Assembly: GCA_946494335.1 (NCBI GenBank)
Contig: CAMMBV010000017.1
Coordinates: 1 to 63,795 of the forward strand
DNA from: an uncultured Ruminococcus sp.
GTDB lineage: Bacteria > Bacillota > Clostridia > Lachnospirales > Lachnospiraceae
DNA: 63,795 bases
Direction: 5' to 3'
Positions 31,226-39,992 of the stretch are shown piece by piece. The notes beneath the pieces were generated by a model, which was not told the DNA's origin, made no database searches, and saw only the letters and a program-made list of their open reading frames with translations. The number at the start of each line of letters is the position of its first letter. Positions within the stretch are counted from its first letter, which is position 1. Made by a program: the position numbers and the translations under genes.

Positions 31226-32758
31226 TTACAATTCGATAATATCGTTGTCACCCAAGCTGTCCAGATAGGAAAGAGGAGCGGCCTCTTTTTCTGCCTGTGT
31301 CCTGGATTTTTGCCGATAGACTACCCCCATGCACTGGATGGTGATAAGAGGGGTCATGGCAACCATGGCAACCACCCCGAAAGCGTCAGTGACAATATTT
31401 CCGCCTACGGCCTGGCAGGCGCCCATGGCAAAGGGAAGGAGAAAGGTGGCTGTCATGGGACCGGAAGCCACTCCGCCGGAGTCAAAGGCAATAGCCGTAA
31501 AAATCTTAGGTACAAAAAATGTCAGCAGCAGCGCGAGGGCGTATCCGGGAATCAAAAACCACAGGATGGAAATGCCCGTAAGCACCCGAACCATTGCCAG
31601 TCCCACAGAAATGGAGACGCCGATGGAGAGACTGATCCCCATGGATGATCCGGATATGGCGCCGGAGGTGATATCCTCCACCTGTTCCATCAGGACATAT
31701 ACAGCGGGCTCTGCTTTTACGATAAAATAGCCGATGATCATACCTATGGGGATGATGAGTATCCGGTAAGGCAGGGCCGCGATGATCTGGCCCAGGTAGT
31801 TGCCGGCGGGCATAAATCCCATGTTGACTCCGGTCAGGAAAAGTACAAGTCCGATATAAGTGTAAACGATTCCCACGATGATTTTCAAAAGGTTTTTTCT
31901 GCTCAGCTTCAGGGAAAAAGCCTGAAACAGAGTAAAGAAAAGGACAATTGGAAAAAGGGAGACTGCGATCTCTTTTATATATTCCGGAAAGCCGTGGGCA
32001 AAATATTTCCACAGGGCAACAGAGTCTTCCAGCTGGGGCAGCGTATCAGCAGCGTAAGAAGTATCTTCGGGACGAAATACCATACTTAAAAGAAGGACGG
32101 CCAGAATGGGGCCGATGGAGCATAAGGCTACCAGGCCAAAACTGTCCTCCTCCGCATGACTGTCGCTTCGGATGGCGGAAAAACCTACGCCCAGAGCCAT
32201 AATAAAAGGAACAGTCATAGGGCCTGTGGTGACGCCGCCGGAGTCAAAGGCAACAGCCAGCAGATCTCCGGGAATGAAAAAAGCCAGGAGAAATATGATG
32301 ATATAAAAAACGATCAGCATACGTGACAGCGGTATGGAAAACAGCATACGCAGCATTGCCACCATCAGGAAAATACCAACGCCGAAGGCAACAGCAAGAA
32401 CCAGAACATGATTGGGGATAGAGGGAACCTGTTCTGCCAGAACCTGCAGATCCGGTTCCGATATGGTGATGATAAAGCCAAGAATGAAACAGATCAGCAA
32501 AACAATCTTCAGCTTTCCGGAACGGGCGATTTGTGTTCCGATTTTTTCACCGATGGGGGACATTGCCAGCTCGGCTCCAAGGGTAAAAAACATCATGCCG
32601 ATGATCAGCAGAACCGCTCCCAGAATAAACAAAAGCAGTATGCTGGCAGGTACAGGCGCAATGGTAAAGCAAAGAGCCAGCACTATGATCATGATGGGAA
32701 GAACTGCTTTTAAAGCCTCTTTCAGTTTTTCTGTCAGCCGGTTGTTGTTAAAAAGCAT
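31226..32758 (-). CDS. DUF1538 membrane protein (predicted transporter)
   Basis: 510 residues, highly hydrophobic with about 12 membrane helices. The protein is an internal duplication: each half contains the signature AFDSGGV-T/A-x-GPMT (about residues 172 and 420), followed by SHAEEDSFGLVALCSIGPIL in the first half and GGNIVTDAFGVVAMVAMTP in the second. The transported substrate is unknown. Coupling with a PII-like gene suggests control by a nucleotide or cation signal. ATG 32758 follows AAAGGACGG. It is divergent from nothing; the sucrose operon terminator lies upstream. Confidence 0.8.
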   Translation of the reverse strand: MLFNNNRLTEKLKEALKAVLPIMIIVLALCFTIAPVPASILLLFILGAVLLIIGMMFFTLGAELAMSPIGEKIGTQIARSGKLKIVLLICFILGFIITISEPDLQVLAEQVPSIPNHVLVLAVAFGVGIFLMVAMLRMLFSIPLSRMLIVFYIIIFLLAFFIPGDLLAVAFDSGGVTTGPMTVPFIMALGVGFSAIRSDSHAEEDSFGLVALCSIGPILAVLLLSMVFRPEDTSYAADTLPQLEDSVALWKYFAHGFPEYIKEIAVSLFPIVLFFTLFQAFSLKLSRKNLLKIIVGIVYTYIGLVLFLTGVNMGFMPAGNYLGQIIAALPYRILIIPIGMIIGYFIVKAEPAVYVLMEQVEDITSGAISGSSMGISLSIGVSISVGLAMVRVLTGISILWFLIPGYALALLLTFFVPKIFTAIAFDSGGVASGPMTATFLLPFAMGACQAVGGNIVTDAFGVVAMVAMTPLITIQCMGVVYRQKSRTQAEKEAAPLSYLDSLGDNDIIEL

Positions 32759-32835
32759 AAGATACCGTCCTTTTATTGGCAGGGTTAATTCTTCAACACT
32801 TACAGTATAATAGAAAAGCGGGGGAATGAAAAGGC

Positions 32836-32882
32836 AAAAAATTCAGGAATGGCCCCAGGGAAAGAGGTCATTCCTGAAAAAT
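32836..32882 (-). terminator. Terminator of the sucrose operon
   Basis: On the minus strand TTCAGGAATGACC pairs with GGCCATTCCTGAA and is followed by TTTTTT. It lies 44 nt after the fructokinase stop. Confidence 0.82.
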
Positions 32883-32925
32883 ACATGCCTGTATATCGGT
32901 TTTAGAAACTCTCTTTGAAGAAAGG

Positions 32926-33888
32926 TTACATCTCATTTTTCTCGGGGTAAGAAGCAATAGCTCCTTTTTTCTGTACGCTGCGGGCACAGTAACGGTTGGA
33001 AAAGTCCAGAAAACTTTTCAGTTCATCCTGTGTAAGTGATGAAAGATCCGTGCTGCAGGTTCCATGCTCATAAAGCTGATAAAGGAAGGAGCCGATAAAT
33101 GCATCGCCGGCCCCGGTGGTATCATGAGCTTTGACTGGTATACCGGGCGAGCGGGCCAATACCTGTCTGGTACAGGCGCAGGCTCCGTCTGCTCCTTCTG
33201 TGTAAATCACCAGTTTTACATTTCCCTGGAAGAGAAGAGGCTTTGCATCCTCCAGGGTCTGGCAGCCGGTGAGGAAAAAAAGCTCTTCATCTGAAATTTT
33301 CAGTATATCCGCCAGTGGGAGAAATTCCAGCACGGCTTTTTTCAAAGCCTCATCGTCGTTCCACAGAGGTCTTCTTAAATTAGGGTCAAAGCTTATGGTC
33401 ATTCCAGCATTTCTTGCCAGTTCAATGGCCTTCCTGTGAGCTTCCTTCATGGGATAATCTCCCAGAGAAACGGAACAAAAATGCAGGCAGCAGCCGTCTT
33501 CAAACCATTTGGGATCGATCCAGGAGGATTCCAGCAGCATATCCGCTCCCGGTTTCCGGTAAAAGGAAAATTCCCGGTTCCCGTCTTCTGTAAGGGCTAC
33601 AAAAGCCAGAGATGTATTGGCCTGGTCTGTCCTTTTTACCGCTGTGCAGTCAATTCCGTAGGTTTGAAATTCATCCAGTATTTTGTCCCCGAAAGGATCG
33701 GCGCCCAGCTGAGTGATCATCCGTGCATGGCCGCCCAGTTTCACGAAAGCGCCGCAGACATTGGCAGGGGCGCCTCCCACCACCGGGTGAAATTCAGATA
33801 CTTCCTTGATCTTTTTTCCGCTTTGTCCGGGAATGAAGTCGATCAGTGCTTCACCGATCGCCAGCAGTGTATTTTTTTTCGTCTCCAT
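32926..33888 (-). CDS. scrK: Fructokinase (PfkB family)
   Basis: 320 residues of the ribokinase/PfkB fold. The N-terminal signature GGAPANVCGAFVKLGG and the C-terminal catalytic motif HDTTGAGDAFIGSFLYQLY (general-base Asp in GAGD) are both present. It phosphorylates fructose released from sucrose-6-phosphate. ATG 33888 lies inside the upstream hydrolase gene (38-nt overlap) with GGAGGTAAAG as ribosome site. It is the last gene of the sucrose operon, which supports fructose as substrate. Confidence 0.88.
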   Translation of the reverse strand: METKKNTLLAIGEALIDFIPGQSGKKIKEVSEFHPVVGGAPANVCGAFVKLGGHARMITQLGADPFGDKILDEFQTYGIDCTAVKRTDQANTSLAFVALTEDGNREFSFYRKPGADMLLESSWIDPKWFEDGCCLHFCSVSLGDYPMKEAHRKAIELARNAGMTISFDPNLRRPLWNDDEALKKAVLEFLPLADILKISDEELFFLTGCQTLEDAKPLLFQGNVKLVIYTEGADGACACTRQVLARSPGIPVKAHDTTGAGDAFIGSFLYQLYEHGTCSTDLSSLTQDELKSFLDFSNRYCARSVQKKGAIASYPEKNEM

Positions 33889-35329
33889 TCATCTTTACCT
33901 CCATCCTGCAAAGTTCCCAGAGCTTTGCACTTTGAACCGTTTGGGATGTCTTTATAACGGTATGTGTCGGATCCTCTGGGAAATACTTCGTAGTAAATAC
34001 AAGTTCACCATCATTTACGTAAATTTCCAGCAAGGAGGTGTCCTTTAAGATGCGCAGATTCCTGATATGACTGTCTTTTCCCAAAAGGCGGGCACAGCGC
34101 CTGGTTCTGCCTGCGCCGGAATCATTCAGAAAAGTAAGAGTTACCAGGCCTTCCCGGCAGTCAAGCTTCAGATCTTCGTTAAATGTTACGGACTGCTGAT
34201 CGCCTTCAAAGGTCATGATAAGATCAAAAGCGTCGGCTTTGACAGGGCCGTCATTTAAAGAGAGCTCTCTGACCCGCAGATTTTCCAGTTCTTTTACCGG
34301 GTTCTGCCGCAGTATCCGTCCGTCAAAATCAAGCTGACGGGGGACGGTCAGGCAATGCTGCCATCCTTCTTGGATAATGGGCTCGTTTGTGTAACGGGTT
34401 TCCTCCGGTATTCCTGCCCAGCCGATCAAAATCCTCCGGCCCTGTTCATCGGTAAAGGTCTGAGGGGCATAAAAATCAAATCCCCGGTCCAGTTCGGTGA
34501 AATCTTCCGGCAGACAGGTGTAATCCCCTGTATCTTCCAGCACTGTTTCATCACAGATAAAGTAACCGGACTGGTACAGATTCTGATACCGTTCTTTTTC
34601 AGCTTTCAGTCCCTGGGGACAGCATAAAAGAAAATGCTTTCCCTTCACTTCAAAAAGATCCGGGCATTCCCACATGTAGCCGAAAGGTTTTTGGGTGGAA
34701 ATCTCTTTTAACAGGGTCCAGTCTTTTTTGTCAGAAGAGGTATAAATCATGACGGCGCCCTGATCATTTTTTCTGCGTCCGCCCAGAATCATATAATATT
34801 GTCCCTTTTCTTTAAAGACCTTGGGATCTCTCACGTGGCAGGTATAGCAGGACGGATAGTCCTGATTGGCAAGCAGCAGCTGCTTTTCTTCAAAGTTCAC
34901 TCCATCGCTGCTTTTAGTATACAACACATTTGCTCCTCTGCCAGCAAAAATATAATCAAAATTTCCTTTTTCTTTTACATTTCCGGTATAGAATACTTCC
35001 AGCTGGCCATCCCCGGTAAAAGCGCTGCCGGAATAGACGCCGTCCCGGTCTTTATCTGTGTCCGGAAGCAGCGGCGCTCCCAGGTAGGTCCAGTTTACCA
35101 GATCCGGGGACACATAGTGTCCCCAGAACTTATGACCGCCTCCCGGACTTTCCGGTGAATACTGGAAAAATACGTGATATTCATGGCGGTAAACGCACAG
35201 ACCATTAGGGTCATTGAGCCAGCCCACCGGCGGCATCAGGTGAAAGTGAAGGCGGTATTTTCCGGCAGAGACCTGGGAATAAGAGGCCTCTGCTTCCCGC
35301 CGGAGTGTTTCAAGTTCTTTTTTTGTCAA
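33851..35329 (-). CDS. scrB: Sucrose-6-phosphate hydrolase (GH32)
   Basis: 492 residues, GH32. The three catalytic motifs are GWLNDPNG (nucleophile Asp40), HVRDPKVF (transition-state Asp) and MWECPDLFEV (acid/base Glu). The C-terminal beta-sandwich starts near residue 360. It cleaves phosphorylated sucrose delivered by the PTS into glucose-6-phosphate and fructose, in the cytoplasm; no signal peptide. Start ATG 35329 overlaps the PTS stop by 4 nt. The gene overlaps fructokinase by 38 nt, so the order transporter-hydrolase-kinase is tightly coupled. Confidence 0.9.
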   Translation of the reverse strand: MTKKELETLRREAEASYSQVSAGKYRLHFHLMPPVGWLNDPNGLCVYRHEYHVFFQYSPESPGGGHKFWGHYVSPDLVNWTYLGAPLLPDTDKDRDGVYSGSAFTGDGQLEVFYTGNVKEKGNFDYIFAGRGANVLYTKSSDGVNFEEKQLLLANQDYPSCYTCHVRDPKVFKEKGQYYMILGGRRKNDQGAVMIYTSSDKKDWTLLKEISTQKPFGYMWECPDLFEVKGKHFLLCCPQGLKAEKERYQNLYQSGYFICDETVLEDTGDYTCLPEDFTELDRGFDFYAPQTFTDEQGRRILIGWAGIPEETRYTNEPIIQEGWQHCLTVPRQLDFDGRILRQNPVKELENLRVRELSLNDGPVKADAFDLIMTFEGDQQSVTFNEDLKLDCREGLVTLTFLNDSGAGRTRRCARLLGKDSHIRNLRILKDTSLLEIYVNDGELVFTTKYFPEDPTHTVIKTSQTVQSAKLWELCRMEVKMNGDEKKYTAGDR

Positions 35330-37224
35330 TTCTTTTTTACCTCCAGTACCGGATCCAGGAAGGCAACCTTTCCGGGAGCGGCTGTCATAAGCACATCGTC
35401 GTAGTTGTCAGAGTTGGTGACGATCATCGGAGTAGTCGTATTGTAGCCTGCGGCTTTGATCTTTTCAAGATCCGCTGTCAGAAGCAGCTGACCGGCTTTT
35501 ATGGTATCTCCGTCGCTGACGTGGACGGTAAAGGGTTCTCCGTTCATCTCCACCGTATTGATTCCCACATGAATAAGGATTTCCACACCGTCGTCGGACA
35601 AAAGACCGATGGCATGCTTTGTGTCAAAGACCGTGGCGACTGTGCCGTTTACCGGAGAGACAACCTTTCCGCTTTCCGGTATAACTGCCATCCCTTTACC
35701 GAGAACTTCCGCTGCGAAAGTACCGTCGGGCACTTCCGACATGGGAATGGCCTGGCCCTCCATGGGGCTGTAGAGCGTGTTGGGTTTTACTTCCGGCGTT
35801 TCAGGTTCTGCTTCCAGCGTCGGTGCGGGAGAGGAAGCCTTAGGAGTCTCTTCTTTTGGCTCCCGGTACAGAATCCAGGAAACGATGAAGGCTACGGCAA
35901 AGGATACCAGCATTACCAGCGCATACTGGAAAGCGTAATCTGTGGTGATCAGGAATCCAAAGATACCTGTGATACCGTATGCGGTTGCTCCCACACCGAA
36001 AAGTCCGGCGATCAGACCGCCGCAGGCTCCGCCGATGCATCCTGCGATGAAGGGTTTCATGTAGCGGATATTGACACCGAAGATTGCCGGTTCCGTAATT
36101 CCCAGGAAAGCGGAAAGGGAAGCGGGAAGGGCAACGGATTTTGTCTTTTTATTTTTGGTTTTAACAGCCAGTGCAAGCGCTGCAGCGCCCTGTGCCACGT
36201 TGGCTGCGGTAGCCAGAGGCATCCAGGTATTAAGTCCTGTACTGCTTAAAAGTCCGGCTTCCAGTGCGTTGTACATATGATGCACACCCGCCACTACCGT
36301 CGGGGCGTAGGCAGCTCCGATGATACAGCCTCCGATTCCGAAGGGAACGGCGATCAGCGCCTGAGCGCCTGCCAGAACGTAGTTTTCGATTGTGGAGAAA
36401 ACAGGACCGATAACTGTCAGAGTCAGATATCCTGTCACCAGCACCGTAACCAGCGGCGTTACAAACAGATCGATGATCTCCGGTACGATTTTATGAAGTT
36501 TCTTCTCGATGACGGACATCAGCCAGACGGCGATGACAACAGGTATTACATGGCCCTGATAACCCACCAGGTTAATATCATACAGGCCGAACCATGCCGT
36601 TGCGGTTGGAATCTCGGAAGGATCCATACCAGCCACGCTCCAGGCGTTTAAAAGGTCGGTGTGAATCATGATCATACCGATAACGGCGCCGAGGAAAATA
36701 TTTCCGCCGAAGGTCCTGGCTGCACTGACGGCAATCAGAATGGGCAGGAATACAAACGCTGCGTTGCTGAACAGATGAATAATCGTGTAAGTTCCGGAGT
36801 CTGTCATGGCCGGCCAGACATTGGCCAGACCTTCCAAAAGTCCCATCAAAAGACCGCTGGCTACGATGGCGGGGATGATCGGTACGAAGATATCGCCCAG
36901 CGTTTTGATGGCCCGTTTAAAAGGATTCTGCTTTTGAGCCGCCGCCTGTTTCACCTCATCCTTGCTTGCCTCGCTGATGCCGGCCAGTTTGATAAACTCA
37001 TCATATACCTTGTTGACGGTGCCCGTTCCGAAGATGATCTGAAGCTGGCCTGCCGCTTCAAATACTCCTTTTACCCCGTCGATTTCTTCCAGCGCCTCCT
37101 TGCTGCACTTTTTGTTGTCTGCAATTACCAGACGCAGCCTGGTGGCACAGTGAGCGGCGGAAACAATGTTTTCCCGGCCGCCGATGTTTTCATAGACTTC
37201 TTTTGCTGCCTTGCCATAATCCAT
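35326..37224 (-). CDS. scrA: Sucrose-specific PTS transporter EIIBCA
   Basis: 632 residues. EIIB (1-90) carries the phospho-Cys26 in SAAHCATRLRLV. EIIC (about 105-455) is the membrane part with the glucose/sucrose-family motif ITEPAIFGVNIRY. After a Pro/Glu/Ala-rich linker, EIIA (about 485-632) has the phospho-His in EILIHVGINTV and its partner His in KHAIGLL. It imports and phosphorylates sucrose. The substrate is inferred from the adjoining GH32 enzyme, fructokinase and LacI regulator; trehalose-type PTS proteins are similar. Expression should respond to the operators at 37254 and 37331. Confidence 0.9.
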   Translation of the reverse strand: MDYGKAAKEVYENIGGRENIVSAAHCATRLRLVIADNKKCSKEALEEIDGVKGVFEAAGQLQIIFGTGTVNKVYDEFIKLAGISEASKDEVKQAAAQKQNPFKRAIKTLGDIFVPIIPAIVASGLLMGLLEGLANVWPAMTDSGTYTIIHLFSNAAFVFLPILIAVSAARTFGGNIFLGAVIGMIMIHTDLLNAWSVAGMDPSEIPTATAWFGLYDINLVGYQGHVIPVVIAVWLMSVIEKKLHKIVPEIIDLFVTPLVTVLVTGYLTLTVIGPVFSTIENYVLAGAQALIAVPFGIGGCIIGAAYAPTVVAGVHHMYNALEAGLLSSTGLNTWMPLATAANVAQGAAALALAVKTKNKKTKSVALPASLSAFLGITEPAIFGVNIRYMKPFIAGCIGGACGGLIAGLFGVGATAYGITGIFGFLITTDYAFQYALVMLVSFAVAFIVSWILYREPKEETPKASSPAPTLEAEPETPEVKPNTLYSPMEGQAIPMSEVPDGTFAAEVLGKGMAVIPESGKVVSPVNGTVATVFDTKHAIGLLSDDGVEILIHVGINTVEMNGEPFTVHVSDGDTIKAGQLLLTADLEKIKAAGYNTTTPMIVTNSDNYDDVLMTAAPGKVAFLDPVLEVKKN

Positions 37225-37253
37225 GACATTGCCCTCCCATCTTTTAATATAGT

Positions 37254-37384
37254 GAAAACGTTCCCATGTTTGCAGAGCCCTGATAAATGAAGAAAAGTCT
37301 GCTTTTTATGACTAAATCAAAATGTAATGTGGAATCGATTTCATATTATGATTTTATTGTAACGGACATGATCTCAAATGTAAA
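37254..37384 (-). promoter_or_regulatory. Promoter of the sucrose operon with two LacI-type operators
   Basis: On the minus strand: TTTACA (37379-37384), a 17-nt spacer, TACAAT (37356-37361). Downstream lie GGAATCGATTTC (37331-37342) and GAAAACGTTCCC (37254-37265), both matching a GAAANCGNTTYC-like LacI-family operator. Repression by the divergent regulator is the obvious reading. Confidence 0.75.
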
Positions 37385-37457
37385 TTGACATTACAGACAA
37401 AATTTTGCCTGCTTTTTTGTGCAGTTCTTCAGTAAAAAACAGGAGGCCCCCTTTTGT

Positions 37458-37504
37458 TTGACATCTGTGTCCGGTGATGCTAAAATTTTTGTGAAATCGT
37501 TCTC
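37458..37504 (+). promoter_or_regulatory. Promoter and operator of the LacI-type regulator
   Basis: TTGACA (37458-37463), a 17-nt spacer, TAAAAT (37481-37486), with operator GAAATCGTTCTC at 37493-37504 on the transcription start. Autorepression is likely. Confidence 0.75.
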
Positions 37505-37550
37505 TCATTTATTATGCTAAGATCAGGACATCTTATTAAGAAAGTGAAAT

Positions 37551-38585
37551 ATGGGTATGAATATTAATGAAATTGCAAAACTGGCCGGCGTGTCCCGGGC
37601 AACGGTATCCCGGTATCTGAACCAGGGGTATGTCAGCAGTGAAAAAAAAGAGCGTATCCGTCAGGTTATTGAGAAAACCGGGTATCGCCCTTTAAGTTCC
37701 GCTCAGACGCTGCGCAGTAAAAAAACTAATTTTATCGGGGTGATTATTCCAAAGATCAATTCGGATTCCATAGGGCGTATGGTATCCGGCATCAGCAGCG
37801 TACTTTCCAGGGCCGGATATCAGATTCTTCTGGCCTGTACCGAAAATGACGAAGGGCAGGAACTTAAGTTTCTGACCCTGTTTAAGGAAAATCACGTGGA
37901 CGGTATTATTCTGCTGGGCACAATTTTTACAGCGGAGCATAAAAAGGCGCTGAAAAATCTTGCCGTTCCCGTTGTTATTTTGAGCCAATATCTCAATGGT
38001 TATTCCTGTGTTTACTATGATGATTATCATGCGGCCCGAAACCTGGCGGAATATCTGGCAAAAACCGGAAAACAGTTTGGATACCTGGGTGTGACGCAAA
38101 GGGACCAGGCGGTGGGGCAGGAGCGTCTGCGTGGGGTGAAGGATGGACTCCTTTTTGGAAACAGGCTGCTTGCCCAAGAGAATATCCGGGAATGCCGCTT
38201 CGTGATGGAATCCGGATATGAACAGGCCCGGGAGCTTATGGAAGCCTCACCCGATGTGGATACCATAATCTGCGCGACAGATACTATAGCGGCGGGAGCC
38301 CTGCAGTATCTGAAAGCCGCAGGAAAGAAGGTGCCGGGGGAAGTGCAGATTGCAGGAATTGGAGACAGCTCTTTGTCCAGGGTGACAGAGCCGGCGCTGA
38401 CTACGGTGCACCTGTATTTTGAAGAGGCGGGGACCCAGGCCGCTCAGCTTCTTGTTGAGCTGATTCAAAAAGGTGCTGATGCAGTCCGCAAGGAAGTAAA
38501 GCTGGACAGCAGACTGATTATCCAGAAATCTACCCGGCCCGGTGAGGAGAAAGGAGAGGATACGGATGAAAGTAACGTACATTAA
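37551..38585 (+). CDS. scrR: LacI-family repressor of sucrose genes
   Basis: 344 residues. The N-terminal helix-turn-helix with hinge (INEIAKLAGVSRATVSRYLN, later GYRPLSSAQTLRSKKT) is followed by a periplasmic-binding-protein-like sensor (IGVIIPKINSDSIGRM, VDGIILLG, GYLGVTQRDQAVGQERLRG, ICATDTIAAGALQYL). It should bind the three operators in the divergent region and release on sugar. Start ATG 37551 or 37557; no strong ribosome site discriminates. It overlaps the MBL gene by 20 nt, so it heads a four-gene operon of otherwise unrelated function. Confidence 0.87.
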   Translation: MGMNINEIAKLAGVSRATVSRYLNQGYVSSEKKERIRQVIEKTGYRPLSSAQTLRSKKTNFIGVIIPKINSDSIGRMVSGISSVLSRAGYQILLACTENDEGQELKFLTLFKENHVDGIILLGTIFTAEHKKALKNLAVPVVILSQYLNGYSCVYYDDYHAARNLAEYLAKTGKQFGYLGVTQRDQAVGQERLRGVKDGLLFGNRLLAQENIRECRFVMESGYEQARELMEASPDVDTIICATDTIAAGALQYLKAAGKKVPGEVQIAGIGDSSLSRVTEPALTTVHLYFEEAGTQAAQLLVELIQKGADAVRKEVKLDSRLIIQKSTRPGEEKGEDTDESNVH

Positions 38586-39288
38586 GCACAGCGGCTTTTT
38601 GCTGGAGTGGGAGAACTGCGTATGGCTTTTTGACTATTATGCGGGCAGCCTTCCTGCCATCTCCCGGGAAAAGAAGGTGTTTGTGTTTGTCAGCCACAGT
38701 CACGCGGATCATTTTAATGCGGAAATTTTTGAAATGTTTGCCGGCTATCCCAGGGTGCAGTATATCATGGCCAAAGAAACCCGGCATAAGGTGAAAAAAC
38801 TCTCCCTTCCCATGGAACAGGCAGAACGAATTACTTTTTTAAAAGCCCATGAAACCTTTGATACAGATGACGGCGCAGAAGGGAGCATCATCCTGCATAC
38901 TTACCGTTCCACGGACTGCGGCGTGGCCTTTCTGGTTCAATACCAGGGAAGAAAGATCTATCATGCGGGCGATCTGAACTGGTGGGTCTGGAAGGGAGAA
39001 TCCAGACAGGAATACAATAACATGACGGCAAATTTTCAAAGAGAAATTAAGCTTCTAAAGGAAGAGGCGGGATGTATCGATACGGCTTTTGTACCGCTGG
39101 ATCCCCGGCAGGAGGAATGGTATCTTCTGGGGATGGATTATTTTCTGGAGCAGATAGAGGTAAGAAGAGTTTTTCCCATGCATTTCTGGGAGGATTACTC
39201 AGTGATTGAGCGATATAAAGGGGAACGGAAGCAGTCTGCCGGTCAGGTGATTTCCATTTCCCGGGAAGGCTATGAAGTGACAGTATGA
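38566..39288 (+). CDS. MBL-fold metal-dependent hydrolase
   Basis: 240 residues with the metallo-beta-lactamase signature VSHSHADHFN (H-x-H-x-D-H), a downstream His in YHAGDLNWW and a final His in FPMHFWED. This arrangement binds one or two metal ions. It is close to UlaG/DUF-type MBL proteins of unknown substrate rather than to beta-lactamases. ATG 38566 follows AAAGGAGAGGA inside the end of the LacI gene. It overlaps the response-regulator start by 4 nt. Confidence 0.78.
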   Translation: MKVTYIKHSGFLLEWENCVWLFDYYAGSLPAISREKKVFVFVSHSHADHFNAEIFEMFAGYPRVQYIMAKETRHKVKKLSLPMEQAERITFLKAHETFDTDDGAEGSIILHTYRSTDCGVAFLVQYQGRKIYHAGDLNWWVWKGESRQEYNNMTANFQREIKLLKEEAGCIDTAFVPLDPRQEEWYLLGMDYFLEQIEVRRVFPMHFWEDYSVIERYKGERKQSAGQVISISREGYEVTV

Positions 39289-39992
39289 CAGGAAAGATTT
39301 TGATCGTGGAGGATGACGCGGGACTTGGCAGAGGAATTATGATGGCTCTCAAAGAGGAGGGACTCGTTTTTACCCACTGTTTAGGCCTTGCAAAAGCCCG
39401 GGAGCTGTTTGAAAAAGAAAAATTTGATCTGGTGCTGCTGGATCTGAATCTTCCGGAGGGCAGCGGTCTGGAATTTTTAAAAGAGATACGGGAAAGCAGC
39501 CGGGTACCGGTCATCATTTTAACGGCCAACGACATGGAGATGGATATTGTGGTGGGTCTGGAGTCAGGGGCGGATGATTACATAACGAAGCCCTTCAGCC
39601 TGATAGTGCTGCGGGCCCGGGTAAAAGCGCAGCTTCGCAGACTGGAGAAAAATGATGATTCCATGAAGGAAGAGAAAAAGGAATACGGCGCTCTTTCCCT
39701 TGATTTTCCCAGAATGGAATTTACAAGATTGGGCCGGTCTTTGGAGCTGAGCCGGACGGAACAGAAAATCCTTTATCTACTGACTGCCAATCCAGGCATC
39801 GTGCTGAAACGGGAACGGCTGATCAATTACGTGTGGACGGACGGGGCCCAGTTTGTGGATGAAAACGCTCTTTCTGTGGCGGTGAAGCGGCTTCGTGACA
39901 AGCTGGGTGACGGCAGGGACGGATATCATTATATCCAGACGGTATACGGCGTGGGCTATACATGGAAGGTGAGTCGGGATGGAGAGAATTGA
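39285..39992 (+). CDS. OmpR-family response regulator
   Basis: 235 residues. The receiver has the acidic pair VEDDAG, the phospho-Asp in LVLLDLNLPEGSGLEF, Thr in ILTAND and Lys in ITKPFSL. The C-terminal winged helix (about 130-230) shows LELSRTEQKILYLLTANPGI, VWTDGAQFVDENALSVAVKRLR and GVGYTWKV. It overlaps the kinase by 14 nt. Its likely target is the Bce-type ABC operon at 42796, with which it is co-directional but separated by a defence-like insertion. Confidence 0.9.
   Translation: MTGKILIVEDDAGLGRGIMMALKEEGLVFTHCLGLAKARELFEKEKFDLVLLDLNLPEGSGLEFLKEIRESSRVPVIILTANDMEMDIVVGLESGADDYITKPFSLIVLRARVKAQLRRLEKNDDSMKEEKKEYGALSLDFPRMEFTRLGRSLELSRTEQKILYLLTANPGIVLKRERLINYVWTDGAQFVDENALSVAVKRLRDKLGDGRDGYHYIQTVYGVGYTWKVSRDGEN

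Noticed and set aside
33851-33888. Overlap of GH32 and fructokinase genes as a frameshift error
   Set aside because: Fructokinase has its own GGAGG site and both proteins are full length, so the 38-nt overlap is a normal coupled arrangement.
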